A stretch of DNA of 64,000 bases from Leifsonia shinshuensis (GTDB taxonomy: Bacteria > Actinomycetota > Actinomycetes > Actinomycetales > Microbacteriaceae): positions 2,356,001 through 2,420,000 of the forward strand of contig NZ_JAVDVK010000001.1 of NCBI RefSeq assembly GCF_031456835.1. The letters are read 5' to 3'. This document shows positions 17,117 through 25,808 of this stretch, piece after piece. The notes under the pieces were generated by a model, which worked only from the letters and a program-made list of their open reading frames with translations, was not told the DNA's origin and searched no databases. The position numbers and the translations under genes were made by a program. The first letter of the stretch is position 1. The number at the start of each line of letters is the position of its first letter.

Positions 17117-18235
17117 ATGACCGACACCTTCGCCATCCCGACCGTGGACGGCACGATCGTCAGCGCCGAAGCCTGGCTCAGCGACCTCGAGGTGGAGACC
17201 GTCCGGACCGATGCGATGCAGTCGTTTCTCAAGCAGGAGACGGTCTTCGTCCGGCTCCGCACGGCCGACGGGATCGAGGGGCTGGGCTACAGCTACACGA
17301 TCGGCACCGGCGGCCGCGCCGTCCTCAGCCTGCTGCGCGAGACACTGCTGCCCGCGCTGCTCGGACTGGACGCGAACCGGCCGGAGCACGTCTGGCGCGC
17401 CCTCCACTCGACGACCCGCGCCACGACGGTCGGCGTGATCACGTCACTCGCGCTCGCGGCCGTCGACACCGCCGTCTGGGACGCGCGCTGCCGCGCGGCG
17501 GGGCTGCCGCTCTGGGTCGCGGCGGGCGGCGCGGAGCCCTCCATCCCCCTCTACGACACCGAGGGAGGCTGGCTCCACTTCGACACCGACGAGCTGGTCG
17601 CCCAGGCCCTCGAATCCCAGCGGCGCGGCCTCGGCGGGGTGAAGGTCAAGGTCGGCAAGCCGCGGGCGCGCGAGGACTTCGAGCGGCTGGCGGCGGTCCG
17701 TGCGGCCGTCGGCGACACGATGGACATCATGGTGGACGCCAACCAGTCGCTGACCGCGGCCGAGGCCATCCGTCGCGCCGCCCTGTTCGAGCAGCTCGAC
17801 ATCTTCTGGTTCGAGGAGCCGCTGCCGGCCGACGACATCGCCGGGCATCGCCGCCTGGCGGCCAGCACGCGCGTACCGGTCGCGGTCGGCGAGTCCATGT
17901 ACTCGGTCGGACAGTTCCGCGAGTACTTGCAGTCGCAGGCGGCGTCGATCGTGCAGGTCGACGTGGCACGCATCGGCGGCATCACGCCGTGGCTGAAGGT
18001 CGCGCACCTGGCCGAGGCGTTCAACGTCGCCGTCGCCCCGCACTTCCTGATGGAGCTGCACGTCTCGCTGTGCTGCGCCGTCCCGAACGCGCTCTACCTG
18101 GAGCACATCCCGCAGCTGCGCGCCGTCACCCGGTCGGAGCTGGTCGTGGAGGCGGGACGCGCGCTCGCCCCGTCCGCCCCCGGGCTCGGGATCGAGTGGG
18201 ACCTCGACGCCGTCGACGACCTCCGGGTCGCGTGA
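17117..18235 (+). CDS. Mandelate racemase/MLE-type enzyme, sugar-acid dehydratase candidate
   Basis: The 372-residue protein is a full-length enolase-superfamily member of the mandelate racemase subgroup. It carries the KxK base pair K176/K178 (GGVKVKVGK), metal ligands D207 (VDAN), E233 (FEEP) and E259 (VGES), D282 in QVDVARIGGIT and H309 in APHF, so both acid/base sides are intact. Members of this subgroup racemise, cycloisomerise or dehydrate acid sugars; the substrate here cannot be assigned. It starts with GGAG six bases upstream of ATG and is followed by the GntR gene after 29 bases. As the third enolase-superfamily gene of the island, it may act on a second sugar acid from the same polysaccharide. 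Confidence 0.87.
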   Translation: MTDTFAIPTVDGTIVSAEAWLSDLEVETVRTDAMQSFLKQETVFVRLRTADGIEGLGYSYTIGTGGRAVLSLLRETLLPALLGLDANRPEHVWRALHSTTRATTVGVITSLALAAVDTAVWDARCRAAGLPLWVAAGGAEPSIPLYDTEGGWLHFDTDELVAQALESQRRGLGGVKVKVGKPRAREDFERLAAVRAAVGDTMDIMVDANQSLTAAEAIRRAALFEQLDIFWFEEPLPADDIAGHRRLAASTRVPVAVGESMYSVGQFREYLQSQAASIVQVDVARIGGITPWLKVAHLAEAFNVAVAPHFLMELHVSLCCAVPNALYLEHIPQLRAVTRSELVVEAGRALAPSAPGLGIEWDLDAVDDLRVA

Positions 18236-18264
18236 GCGCCCGGAGGCCGACCTAGGATGTGCGC

Positions 18265-18966
18265 ATGACCATCCACTCCGGGGAGCGCTTCCTGCCCGCA
18301 CGGCGGGCGCTGGCCGACGACGTCTACGACGCCGTGCTCGGCCTCCTGATGGACCAGGTCATCGAGCCGGGCAGCCGGGCCAGCATCGACGGGATCGCCC
18401 GTCAGCTGAACGTCTCCCCCACCCCGGTCCGCGAGGCGCTCGCGCGGCTCGAGTCGGAAGGCCTCGTGGTCAAGCAGGCGCTGAAGGGCTACACGGCAGC
18501 GGCGCTGCTCGACGAGGACGGCCTGCGGCAGCTCTTCGAGATGCGGCGGCTGCTAGAGCCGTACGCGACACGGCGCGCGGCGACCGAGCTCGACGGCGGG
18601 ACGCTCGACCGCCTGGGAGAGGTCTGCGACGCGATGCAGCGCAGCGGCCGGGCGACGCAGAGCGGCGACGACCGGTTCGAGGACTACAAGGAGTTCGCGG
18701 AGCAGGACGCGGAGTTCCACCGGCTGATCGCCCAACACTCCGGCAACGCCCTGTTGGGGGATGCGATCGCTCGGCTCCGGGCGCACACCCACCAGTACCG
18801 GATCTACTTCCGTCACGGCGTCGTCGACGAGACCTCGGAAGAGCACCTGGCGGTGCTGGAGGCACTCCGGGCGAACGACGCCGATCGGGCCGATCGGGCG
18901 ATGCGGGACCACATCGACCGGTCGTATGCGCGCATCTCGGCCAGCCTCTCGGAGAACGCCGGCTGA
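18265..18966 (+). CDS. GntR-family regulator, FCD (FadR-type) subgroup
   Basis: This 233-residue regulator has a winged helix (~12-75; ARQLNVSPTPVREALARLES is typical GntR) and an all-helical FCD ligand domain (~95-220). The FCD domain has a plausible metal-binding set: the acidic EDYKEFAEQDAEFHRLIA segment and a later EEHLAVLEAL His. Such domains often sense organic or sugar acids. ATG 18265 is preferred over the GTG at 18259 because the AGGA ribosome site is then correctly spaced. It is flanked by two copies of ATCCTATAGG (17074 and 19010), which are candidate operators. It probably represses the fuconate dehydratase segment and is released by a fuconate-like acid. Regulation is inferred. 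Confidence 0.9.
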   Translation: MTIHSGERFLPARRALADDVYDAVLGLLMDQVIEPGSRASIDGIARQLNVSPTPVREALARLESEGLVVKQALKGYTAAALLDEDGLRQLFEMRRLLEPYATRRAATELDGGTLDRLGEVCDAMQRSGRATQSGDDRFEDYKEFAEQDAEFHRLIAQHSGNALLGDAIARLRAHTHQYRIYFRHGVVDETSEEHLAVLEALRANDADRADRAMRDHIDRSYARISASLSENAG

Positions 18967-19009
18967 AGCCACGGCACGGAGACGGCATCCCCTTCTCGCT
19001 TGAGCAGCG

Positions 19010-19021
19010 ATCCTATAGGAT
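19010..19021. promoter_or_regulatory. Putative GntR operator, site 2, in the fucD promoter
   Basis: ATCCTATAGGAT is a perfect 12-base palindrome 30 bases before the fucD start. TAGGAT (19016-19021) within it resembles a -10 hexamer, so a bound repressor would cover the promoter. It shares a ten-base core with the site at 17073-17088. Confidence 0.65.
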
Positions 19022-19051
19022 ATAGCCGACACGAGCCGAGGAAGGCCTCCG

Positions 19052-20335
19052 ATGAGCACCGTTACCGCATTCGACACCGTCGACGTCCGCTTCGAGACAT
19101 CCGCCCTGCTGGACGGGTCCGACGCCATGAATCCCGACCCCGACTACTCCGCCGCCTACCTCCGGCTGAGCACGGACGCCGCCGATGGGCACGAGGGCCA
19201 TGCATTCGTCTTCACGATCGGCCGCGGCAACGACGTCCAGGTGGCGGCGATCGAGGCGGTCGCCGAGCGCGTCGTCGGGCGCGACCTGGAGGCGGACCTC
19301 GCCGACCTGGGAGGCTTCTGGCGAGAGCTCGTCCACGACTCGCAGCTGCGCTGGCTCGGCCCGGAGAAGGGCGTCATGCACATGGCGATCGGCGCGGTGG
19401 TCAACGCGTACTGGGACCTCAAGGCCAAGCGCGCCGGTCTGCCGCTCTGGCAGCTCCTCGGGCGGATGACGCCGGAGGAGCTGGTCGCGCTCGTCGACTT
19501 CCGCTATCTCACCGACGCCCTCACCCCGGAGGAGGCGCTCGACATCCTCCGCGCCGCCGAGCCCGGGCGCGCCGCTCGCGAGGCGGAACTGCTCGCCTCC
19601 GGCTACCCCGGTTACACGACCACGCCCGGCTGGCTGGGGTACTCGGACGACAAGCTGCGCCGGCTCGCGCGGGAGGCGGTGGACGACGGCTTCGCCCAGA
19701 TCAAGCTGAAGGTCGGCGACCGGCTGGAAGACGACCTCCGCCGCCTGGCCATCGCCCGCGACGAGGTCGGCCCCGGCATCCGGATCGCCGTCGACGCGAA
19801 CCAGCGCTGGGATCGCGACCAGGCGGTGGAGTGGATCCGCGCGCTCGAGCCGTTCGACCTCGCCTGGGTGGAGGAGCCGACCAGCCCGGACGACATCCTG
19901 GCGCACGCGGCCATCGCCGACGCGGTCGCTCCGGTGCCGATCGCGACCGGGGAGCACGGGATGAACCGCGTGCTGTTCAAACAGCTGCTGCAGGCGCGCG
20001 CCGCCTCCATCGTCCAGATCGACGCAACGCGGGTCGCCGGGGTGAACGAGAACGTCGCCATCCTGCTCCTCGCCGCCAAGTTCGGCGTCCGGGTCTGCCC
20101 GCACGCCGGCGGGGTGGGCCTGTGCGAGGCTGTGCAGCACTTCTCGATGTTCGACTTCGTGGCCGTCTCCGGCTCGATGGAAGGCCGCATGATCGAGTAC
20201 ACGACGCATCTGCACGAGCACATGGTCGCGCCGGCCGTGGTCGAGGGCGGACGCTACCGGGCGCCGCTCTCACCCGGCAACGGCATGGAGATGCGGGCCG
20301 AGTCGCTGCGGGACCACCGGGTGACCTCGTGGTGA
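19052..20335 (+). CDS. fucD: L-fuconate dehydratase
   Basis: The 427-residue protein matches L-fuconate dehydratases over its full length, with the typical N-terminus [26 protein letters not shown] and [15 protein letters not shown]. Active-site residues are K218/K220 (IKLKVG), metal ligands D248, E274 and E301, D324 in QIDATR and H351 in CPHAGG. K220 and H351 coincide with the known catalytic pair of the Xanthomonas enzyme (recalled numbering). It removes water from L-fuconate to give 2-keto-3-deoxy-L-fuconate. The start has AGGAAGG upstream and a GntR-type palindrome in its promoter. Its stop overlaps the lldD GTG. L-galactonate is a known alternative substrate of this family. Confidence 0.95.
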   Translation: MSTVTAFDTVDVRFETSALLDGSDAMNPDPDYSAAYLRLSTDAADGHEGHAFVFTIGRGNDVQVAAIEAVAERVVGRDLEADLADLGGFWRELVHDSQLRWLGPEKGVMHMAIGAVVNAYWDLKAKRAGLPLWQLLGRMTPEELVALVDFRYLTDALTPEEALDILRAAEPGRAAREAELLASGYPGYTTTPGWLGYSDDKLRRLAREAVDDGFAQIKLKVGDRLEDDLRRLAIARDEVGPGIRIAVDANQRWDRDQAVEWIRALEPFDLAWVEEPTSPDDILAHAAIADAVAPVPIATGEHGMNRVLFKQLLQARAASIVQIDATRVAGVNENVAILLLAAKFGVRVCPHAGGVGLCEAVQHFSMFDFVAVSGSMEGRMIEYTTHLHEHMVAPAVVEGGRYRAPLSPGNGMEMRAESLRDHRVTSW

Positions 20336-21597
20336 CCCGGCAGGCGCCGCGTCCGGCCGAGCTGCTGGAGTTGATGCAGTTCAAGAAGCCGGAGCTGAAC
20401 CTGAAGAAGCGGCGGCTGGAGTCGGCGCTGACGATCGAGGACCTGGCGCGGATCGCCCGCCGGCGCACACCTCGTGCGGCGTTCGACTACACCGAGGGTG
20501 CCGCCGAGGGGGAGCTGTCGTTGGCGCGGGCGCGGCAGGCGTTCCAGGATGTGGAGTTCCACCCCTCGATCCTGCGGGACGTGTCCACTGTCGACACGTC
20601 CTGCGAGATCTGGGGTGGTCCCTCGGCGTTGCCGTTCGGGATCGCCCCGACCGGGTTCACGAGGCTGATGCAGACCGAGGGGGAGACCGCCGGAGCCGGC
20701 GCTGCCGGTGCGGCGGGCATCCCGTTCACCCTCTCCACGCTCGGGACGACGTCGATCGAGGGGGTGAAGGCGGCGAACCCGAACGGGCGCAACTGGTTCC
20801 AGCTGTATGTGATGCGGCAACGCGAAATCAGCTACGGGCTGGTGGAGCGGGCGGCGCAGGCGGGGTTCGACACGCTGTTCTTCACGGTCGATACGCCGAT
20901 CGCGGGGGCGAGGTTGCGGGATAAGCGCAACGGGTTCTCCATCCCACCCCAGCTCACCCTCGGCACCATTCTGAACGCGATCCCCAGGCCGTGGTGGTGG
21001 TACGACTTCCTGACCACTCCGAAACTCGAGTTCGCGTCCCTGTCCTCCACCGGAGGGACGGTGGGCGACCTGCTGAACGCGGCGATGGATCCGTCGATCA
21101 ATTACGATGATTTGGCGATCATCCGGGAGATGTGGCCGGGGAAGCTCGTCATCAAGGGCGTGCAGAACGTCGAAGACGCCCGCACCCTGGTGGATCACGG
21201 GGTGGACGGGATCGTTCTCTCCAACCACGGCGGACGGCAGCTGGACCGTGCCCCCATCCCCTTCCATCTCCTCCCCTCGGTGGTGCGTGAGGTGGGGCAT
21301 CACACCGAGGTCGCGATCGACACCGGCATCATGAACGGCGCCGACATCATCGCCGCCTACGCGTTGGGCGCCAAGTTCACCCTGATCGGCCGCGCCTACC
21401 TCTACGGCCTGATGGCCGGCGGCCGCGCGGGCGTCGACCGCACCATCCAGATCCTCACCGACCAGCTCATCCGCACCATGAAACTCCTCCAGGTCACCTC
21501 GCTCGCCGAACTCGGCCCGCACCACGTCACGCAACTCACCCGGCTGCAGCCCCTCCGCCGCGACCCCGAGCCCGTCCGGCAGGACACCGACGCCTGA
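20332..21597 (+). CDS. lldD: FMN-dependent L-lactate dehydrogenase
   Basis: This 421-residue protein is an FMN-dependent alpha-hydroxy-acid dehydrogenase. It has the N-terminal FDYTEGAAE region, FMN contacts around APTGF and [22 protein letters not shown] and the catalytic His299 in [10 protein letters not shown], followed by [19 protein letters not shown] hydrophobic WWWYDFL insert in the middle (~residue 222) is the membrane-associating loop expected for the respiratory LldD type. It starts at GTG 20332, overlapping the fucD stop (GTGA), so the two are translationally coupled. In this locus it oxidises the L-lactate formed by the FAH-family step to pyruvate, feeding electrons to quinone. 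Codon use becomes slightly less GC-biased in its middle, without obvious sign of recent transfer. Confidence 0.93.
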   Translation: MTRQAPRPAELLELMQFKKPELNLKKRRLESALTIEDLARIARRRTPRAAFDYTEGAAEGELSLARARQAFQDVEFHPSILRDVSTVDTSCEIWGGPSALPFGIAPTGFTRLMQTEGETAGAGAAGAAGIPFTLSTLGTTSIEGVKAANPNGRNWFQLYVMRQREISYGLVERAAQAGFDTLFFTVDTPIAGARLRDKRNGFSIPPQLTLGTILNAIPRPWWWYDFLTTPKLEFASLSSTGGTVGDLLNAAMDPSINYDDLAIIREMWPGKLVIKGVQNVEDARTLVDHGVDGIVLSNHGGRQLDRAPIPFHLLPSVVREVGHHTEVAIDTGIMNGADIIAAYALGAKFTLIGRAYLYGLMAGGRAGVDRTIQILTDQLIRTMKLLQVTSLAELGPHHVTQLTRLQPLRRDPEPVRQDTDA

Positions 21598-21599
21598 TC

Positions 21600-21720
21600 G
21601 GGCAGACATTCGTGCCGAATGTCGCCCCGCCCGACCCCCTTTCACGGCGGCGGTGGCTCACGATTTGTGCCAAATCGCGGTTATGAGCGCGCGATAACCA
21701 CGATTTGTGCCAAATCGCGG
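21600..21720. repeat. Cluster of three covarying short palindromes plus a fourth hairpin
   Basis: Three copies of ATTYGTGCCRAAT lie downstream of lldD: ATTCGTGCCGAAT (21608-21620), ATTTGTGCCAAAT (21663-21675) and the same again (21703-21715). The arms change together (C/G to T/A), so pairing is preserved. The last two lie in identical 22-base direct repeats (21659-21680 and 21699-21720) that flank another dyad, GGTTAT...ATAACC (21679-21699). The first copy extends into a GGGC...GCCC outer stem, and may terminate lldD. Confidence 0.7.
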
Positions 21721-21802
21721 CGCCGCGCGACGGTCCGTGCCGACCCCGAGCCCGTCCGCGAGGTCCGCGAGTTCCCCGAAGTCCGCTAGGCCGCCGGACG
21801 CG

Positions 21803-21849
21803 AAAGAACCCGGGCCGAGCTCCTGACGGAGGCTCGGCCCGGGTTCTTT
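21803..21849. terminator. Bidirectional rho-independent terminator
   Basis: AAAGAACCCGGGCCGAGC (21803-21820) pairs perfectly with GCTCGGCCCGGGTTCTTT (21832-21849) around an 11-base loop. The 18-bp stem has A/T ends that give a short U-run on either strand. It sits between the convergent lldD and solute-binding-protein genes and ends 10 bases beyond the latter's stop. Confidence 0.92.
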
Positions 21850-21859
21850 CTTCAGTTGG

Positions 21860-23542
21860 TCAGTTCTTCGACTTGTCGTACGCCGTCTGGAGCGTGCTCA
21901 GGTAGTCCTTGAGGCCGAGGCCGTCGAAGCCCTTCACGTACGCGTCCCAATCGGTGTCGAGGTTCTTCGACCCGGTGATGAAGGCCAGGGCGTTCTGGGT
22001 CACGTAGTTGTCGATGTTCGTCTGCTCCGTGGCGACCTGGGTGGCCTTGGACGGGTCCGGCCACACCCGCCATGACGGGTACACCTGGTCCTTCGGCTCG
22101 TGCCCCTTGTACAGCAGGGTCGCGTCGAACAGCCGTCGCTCGTAGCCCGAGGGGTCGTAGAGGTCGGTCGGCACCGCCTGCGACCCGCGGAACGCCTCGT
22201 TCTGGTTGTAGGTCGACAGCGCGCCCCACTGCACGGCGTTGGCCGCATCCTGGTCGAGCTGCAGGTTGACGAACGCCGCCTTCTCGTTCGGGTCGAGGGC
22301 CTTGTCGTCGGCGCCGGCCTTGGCCCAGCCCTTGCCCTCCGGACCAAAGTTGCCGTCGAGCTGGCCCTTCTCCGTGAAGAGGTAGTTCACCATCTTGATC
22401 GCGGCGACCTGGTCGTTCTTGGAGGCCTTGTTCGTCAGCAGGAAGGTGGCGCCGGGGGTGCTTCCGAAGGCGTACGTCGCGTAGTCCGCGCCGTCCGGGC
22501 CGGTCAGCGGCGGCACCGCGTCGTACTGCTTGTCACGGCCGTCCTTGGCGCCCGGGCTGACGAAGATGTACGGGTGCAGCGAGCTGGCGCTTCCCAGCAG
22601 CACGGGACCTTCGTTGTTGCCCTCCTGGGCGAGCGCCGCGGGGTTCTGCGTGAAGGCGCCCTTGTCGATGAGGCCCGCGTCCCACAGCGACTTGATGTAC
22701 TTCAGTCCCTCGCGCCAGCCGTCCTTGTTCGCCTGGATGTCGACCTTGCCCTTGTTGAGGACCGTCGTCGACTGGATGCCCTTGTCGGGGTTCTGCGGGT
22801 CGTAGATGAAGGCGTTCATGAAGTACGGGATCAGCGTGTCGTGCGAGTCGCCGCTCAGCGGGATCTCGTCCTTCTTGCCGTTGCCGTTCGGGTCGCCGTT
22901 CTTGAAGGCCTCGAGGACCTTCGTCATGTCGTCCGTCGTCTTCGGCATCTGCAGGCCCAGCTTCTTCAGCCAGTCGGTGTTGATCCAGAGCTTCGACGGG
23001 TACTGGATGTGCAGCGTCTCGGCGAGCTGCGGCAGCCCGTAGATCTTGCCGTCCGGCGAGGTCGCCATCGCCTTGTAGTCCGGGTTGCTGTCGAGCACCT
23101 TCTGGATGTCCGGCGCATACTGCTTGATGAGGTCGTTCAGTGGAACGGCGACGCCCTGCTTCGCGAGCTTCTCGACATCCACCTGGTTGAACTGGTCCAC
23201 CCACGGGATGAGCAGGAACGCGTCCGGGTAGTCGCCGCTCGCCATGAGGATCTGGCGCTTCTCCGGCGCCACCGACGAGTCCTGCGTGGTGGTCTGCCAG
23301 TTGAACTTGATGTTGAACTTCTTGGCCACCTCCTTGGTGAAGGCGTTGGTGGCGAGGTCCTGCCCGGTCCCCTGCTGCGCGAAGACGCTGAGGTTCGCGG
23401 TGCCGCCGATCTTGTCGTCCGCGCCGTTGCCCTGCGAGGGCGTGCAGGCCGAGAGCGCGAGCAGCGCCGCACCGCTCACCGCGACGGCGAGCGTCGCCGA
23501 GCGCCGGCGCCGGCGGGCGCGGCTGTCCGTGATGGAAAACAT
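21860..23542 (-). CDS. ABC importer extracellular solute-binding lipoprotein (LplA-like)
   Basis: The 560-residue protein begins with an Arg-rich signal peptide and a lipobox LSAC (Cys33), so it is a lipoprotein on the outer face of the membrane. The mature part has the two-lobed oligosaccharide-binding fold of the large LplA/YtcQ-type binding proteins, with a ligand-type EF-like loop GDPNGNGKKDEIP (~215) often seen as a calcium site in this group. A perfect AAAGGAGG ribosome site lies 8 bases before ATG, stronger than any other in the operon, as expected for a protein needed in excess over the permeases. It is the last gene of the importer operon. The ligand is probably an oligosaccharide from the glycosidase island. 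Confidence 0.93.
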   Translation of the reverse strand: MFSITDSRARRRRRSATLAVAVSGAALLALSACTPSQGNGADDKIGGTANLSVFAQQGTGQDLATNAFTKEVAKKFNIKFNWQTTTQDSSVAPEKRQILMASGDYPDAFLLIPWVDQFNQVDVEKLAKQGVAVPLNDLIKQYAPDIQKVLDSNPDYKAMATSPDGKIYGLPQLAETLHIQYPSKLWINTDWLKKLGLQMPKTTDDMTKVLEAFKNGDPNGNGKKDEIPLSGDSHDTLIPYFMNAFIYDPQNPDKGIQSTTVLNKGKVDIQANKDGWREGLKYIKSLWDAGLIDKGAFTQNPAALAQEGNNEGPVLLGSASSLHPYIFVSPGAKDGRDKQYDAVPPLTGPDGADYATYAFGSTPGATFLLTNKASKNDQVAAIKMVNYLFTEKGQLDGNFGPEGKGWAKAGADDKALDPNEKAAFVNLQLDQDAANAVQWGALSTYNQNEAFRGSQAVPTDLYDPSGYERRLFDATLLYKGHEPKDQVYPSWRVWPDPSKATQVATEQTNIDNYVTQNALAFITGSKNLDTDWDAYVKGFDGLGLKDYLSTLQTAYDKSKN

Positions 23543-23626
23543 GGTTCGTTCCTCCTTTGGAACTGGGATTGCGTGACGGGTGTGCAGTGGTGGGTTCGGG
23601 GAGGGGTGTGATCGCGTCGGCCGGGC

Positions 23627-24589
23627 TCAGCCCTTGACCGATCCGATGAGCACCCCTTTGCTGAAGTACCGGGCGACGAAGGGGTAGATGATGAGCACCG
23701 GCACGCTCGTGATGACGATGAGCGAGTACTTGAGCAGGTTGACGAGTTCCTGGTTCTGAGCCTGAGCCGCCAGGTCGTTGGTGCCGCCGTTCGTCGCGTT
23801 GAGCACGAGGATGTTGCGCAGCACCAGCTGGAGTGGGAACAGGTCGGAGCTCTTCAGGTAGAGGAGGGCGTCGAAGTAGCCGTTCCATTGACCGATCGCG
23901 TACATCAGCGCGATCACGGCGATGAGCGGCTTGGACAGCGGGAGCACCATCGTCCAGAGGAAGCGCCAGTCGCTCGCGCCGTCGAGCTCCGCCGCTTCGA
24001 CCAGCTCGTCCGGGATCGCGGAGCGGAAGAAGGTCCGCGCGATGATCACCTGCCAGACGGCGACGGCCTGCGGGAGCAGCAGCGCCCAGCGGGTGTCGAG
24101 CATCCCCAGGTTCTGCACGACCATGTAGGTCGGGATGAGGCCGCCGCTGAACAGCATCGTGAACAGCAGGAGCGACATGATCACGTTGCGTCCCATGAAG
24201 GTCCGCCGGGACAGCGGCCAGGCGATGCACACGGTCAGCGTCGTGCTGATCAGCGTCCCCGCGACCATGTAGAAGAGGGAGTTCGCATACCCCAAAAGCA
24301 CCTGCGGGTCGGAGAGGACCGTCTGGTAGCCCTTCAGCGTGAAGTCGACCGGCCAGAGGAACACCTCCCCCGCCGTGACGGCGTGCGGGGACGAGAACGA
24401 ACTCGCGAGGATGTAGAGGAGCGGCAGGATGACGAACAGCGCTCCGAGCGTCAGCCCGAGGTAGATCAGGACGAGCAGGGCGCGGTCCGCGGGCGACTCG
24501 CGGATGCGGCGCGGCTTCTTCGTGCGCGGCTTCCAGTTCGCGTTCGCGCGCGTCGTCCTGCTGTCGGCCAGGCGGTCGAGGGTCACCAC
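23627..24589 (-). CDS. ABC sugar importer permease (LplC/YtcP-like)
   Basis: The 320-residue inner-membrane protein has six predicted membrane segments after a ~35-residue basic cytoplasmic tail. The cytoplasmic EAA loop for ATPase docking reads EAAELDGASDWRFLWTMVLP (~residue 200). The C-terminus ARYFSKGVLIGSVKG is the hallmark of the LplC/MalG-like carbohydrate permeases. It overlaps the upstream permease gene by seven bases and is followed by the binding-protein gene after 84 bases. No ATP-binding subunit gene is present, so it probably uses a shared MsiK-type ATPase encoded elsewhere. Confidence 0.93.
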   Translation of the reverse strand: MVTLDRLADSRTTRANANWKPRTKKPRRIRESPADRALLVLIYLGLTLGALFVILPLLYILASSFSSPHAVTAGEVFLWPVDFTLKGYQTVLSDPQVLLGYANSLFYMVAGTLISTTLTVCIAWPLSRRTFMGRNVIMSLLLFTMLFSGGLIPTYMVVQNLGMLDTRWALLLPQAVAVWQVIIARTFFRSAIPDELVEAAELDGASDWRFLWTMVLPLSKPLIAVIALMYAIGQWNGYFDALLYLKSSDLFPLQLVLRNILVLNATNGGTNDLAAQAQNQELVNLLKYSLIVITSVPVLIIYPFVARYFSKGVLIGSVKG

Positions 24590-25602
24590 AGTCCGCTCCC
24601 ACTCACTCGGCGTGCGACCCAGTTGACGACGAGGAGCAGCACGAGGTTGATCACGGAGTTGAAGAGGCCGACGGCGGTCGCCGTCCCGAAGTCGGCGTTG
24701 AGGATGCCCAGCTTGTAGACGTAGGTCGCGATGATCTCGGACTGGCCGAGGTTCAGCGGGTTCTGCAGGAGGAACGCCTTCTCGAACCCGATCGCCATGA
24801 TGTTGCCGACGCTCAGGATCAGCACGATCATCGCCGTGGGCATGATGCCGGGGATGTCGACGTGCCAGATCTTGCGGAGCCGGGAGGCGCCATCCACCCT
24901 CGCCGCCTCATAGAGCGACGGGTCGATGCCGGAGAGCGCCGCCATGTAGATGACCGCGGAGTAGCCGGCCGTCTGCCAGACGTCGGACCACACGTACACG
25001 TGCCGGAAGTAGTCGGGGTCGCCGAGGAAGTCGGGCGACGGGACGCCGAAGAAGCCGAACACCTCGCTGAGGATGCCGAGCCGCGGAGCCATGATGAGGA
25101 TCAGCATCGACACCACGACGACTGTCGAGATGAAGTACGGAGCGTACGTGATCATCTGCACGGTCTTCTGGAACCAGCGGTGGCGCACCTCGTTGAGCGC
25201 CAGTGCCAGGATGAGCGGGATGGGGAAGCTCGCCAGCACCGCGTAGCCGGACAGGATGAGCGTGTTCGAGAGAAGCGTCGGGAACTGCGGGTTCTGCAGG
25301 AAGAGTTCGAAGTTGGTCCAGCCGGTCCACGGGCTGCCCCACACCCCGAGGACGGGGCTGTAGTCCTTGAAGGCGATGATCGCGTTCGAGATCGGGACGT
25401 ACTTGAAGATCACGAAGTACGCGAGCGGGAGGATGGTCAGCAGGTAGAGCTGCCAGTGCCGCCGCAGCGCGATCTTCCAGCGCTGGCCGAGGCTCCTCTT
25501 GCGTCTCGTTGTGGTCGTCGCACCTCGCGTGACGGTCGACCGGGGCTGTCCCGCCGGTGCGGCCACGGGGGGTGCGCTGGATACGGGCGGTGCGCTCGTC
25601 AC
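24583..25602 (-). CDS. ABC sugar importer permease (LplB-like)
   Basis: This 339-residue membrane protein starts at a GTG with AGAGG upstream. A cytoplasmic N-terminal extension rich in Ala, Pro and Arg (~1-45) precedes six predicted membrane segments. The EAA loop reads YEAARVDGASRLRKIWHVDI (~residue 232). It is the partner of the downstream permease in an LplABC-type importer. It is the first gene of the operon and lies 99 bases downstream of a TTGACA-containing operator-like site. The N-terminal extension is low-complexity and its role is unknown. Confidence 0.93.
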   Translation of the reverse strand: MTSAPPVSSAPPVAAPAGQPRSTVTRGATTTTRRKRSLGQRWKIALRRHWQLYLLTILPLAYFVIFKYVPISNAIIAFKDYSPVLGVWGSPWTGWTNFELFLQNPQFPTLLSNTLILSGYAVLASFPIPLILALALNEVRHRWFQKTVQMITYAPYFISTVVVVSMLILIMAPRLGILSEVFGFFGVPSPDFLGDPDYFRHVYVWSDVWQTAGYSAVIYMAALSGIDPSLYEAARVDGASRLRKIWHVDIPGIMPTAMIVLILSVGNIMAIGFEKAFLLQNPLNLGQSEIIATYVYKLGILNADFGTATAVGLFNSVINLVLLLVVNWVARRVSGSGLW

Positions 25603-25694
25603 GCGACGCGCCTCTCGTTGGTACTGCTCACCTTCGTCATCGAAGACTCCACTAGATCCATCCGGCCGATCCGGATTGAGTTACAGCAAAACGT

Positions 25695-25718
25695 ATTTTT
25701 TTGCCGTTGTCAATAATT
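25695..25718 (-). promoter_or_regulatory. Importer operon promoter with ROK-type site
   Basis: On the minus strand, TTGACAACGGCAA (25713-25701) matches the core of the island's other operator, TTGACACTGTCAA, at 10 of 13 positions. It begins with a consensus -35 TTGACA, and an A-tract and a weak -10-like TTTGCT follow. This 40-60 base stretch is strikingly AT-rich for the genome. It lies in the 206-base gap between the importer operon and the divergent second ROK gene, the expected place for an autoregulated operator. Confidence 0.6.
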
Positions 25719-25808
25719 TATGGCGACCGCCGCGGATGCCTCGAAAATCGACCCCTGACAATTAGGCCACGGCATCAAAGAATCTCCGCCGTGCACTAAC
25801 CTCGATAT

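Noticed and set aside
17117..18235. Second fucD
   Set aside because: It is shorter and lacks the MNPDPDYS and [10 protein letters not shown] signatures of L-fuconate dehydratases, so it was left as an unassigned sugar-acid enzyme.
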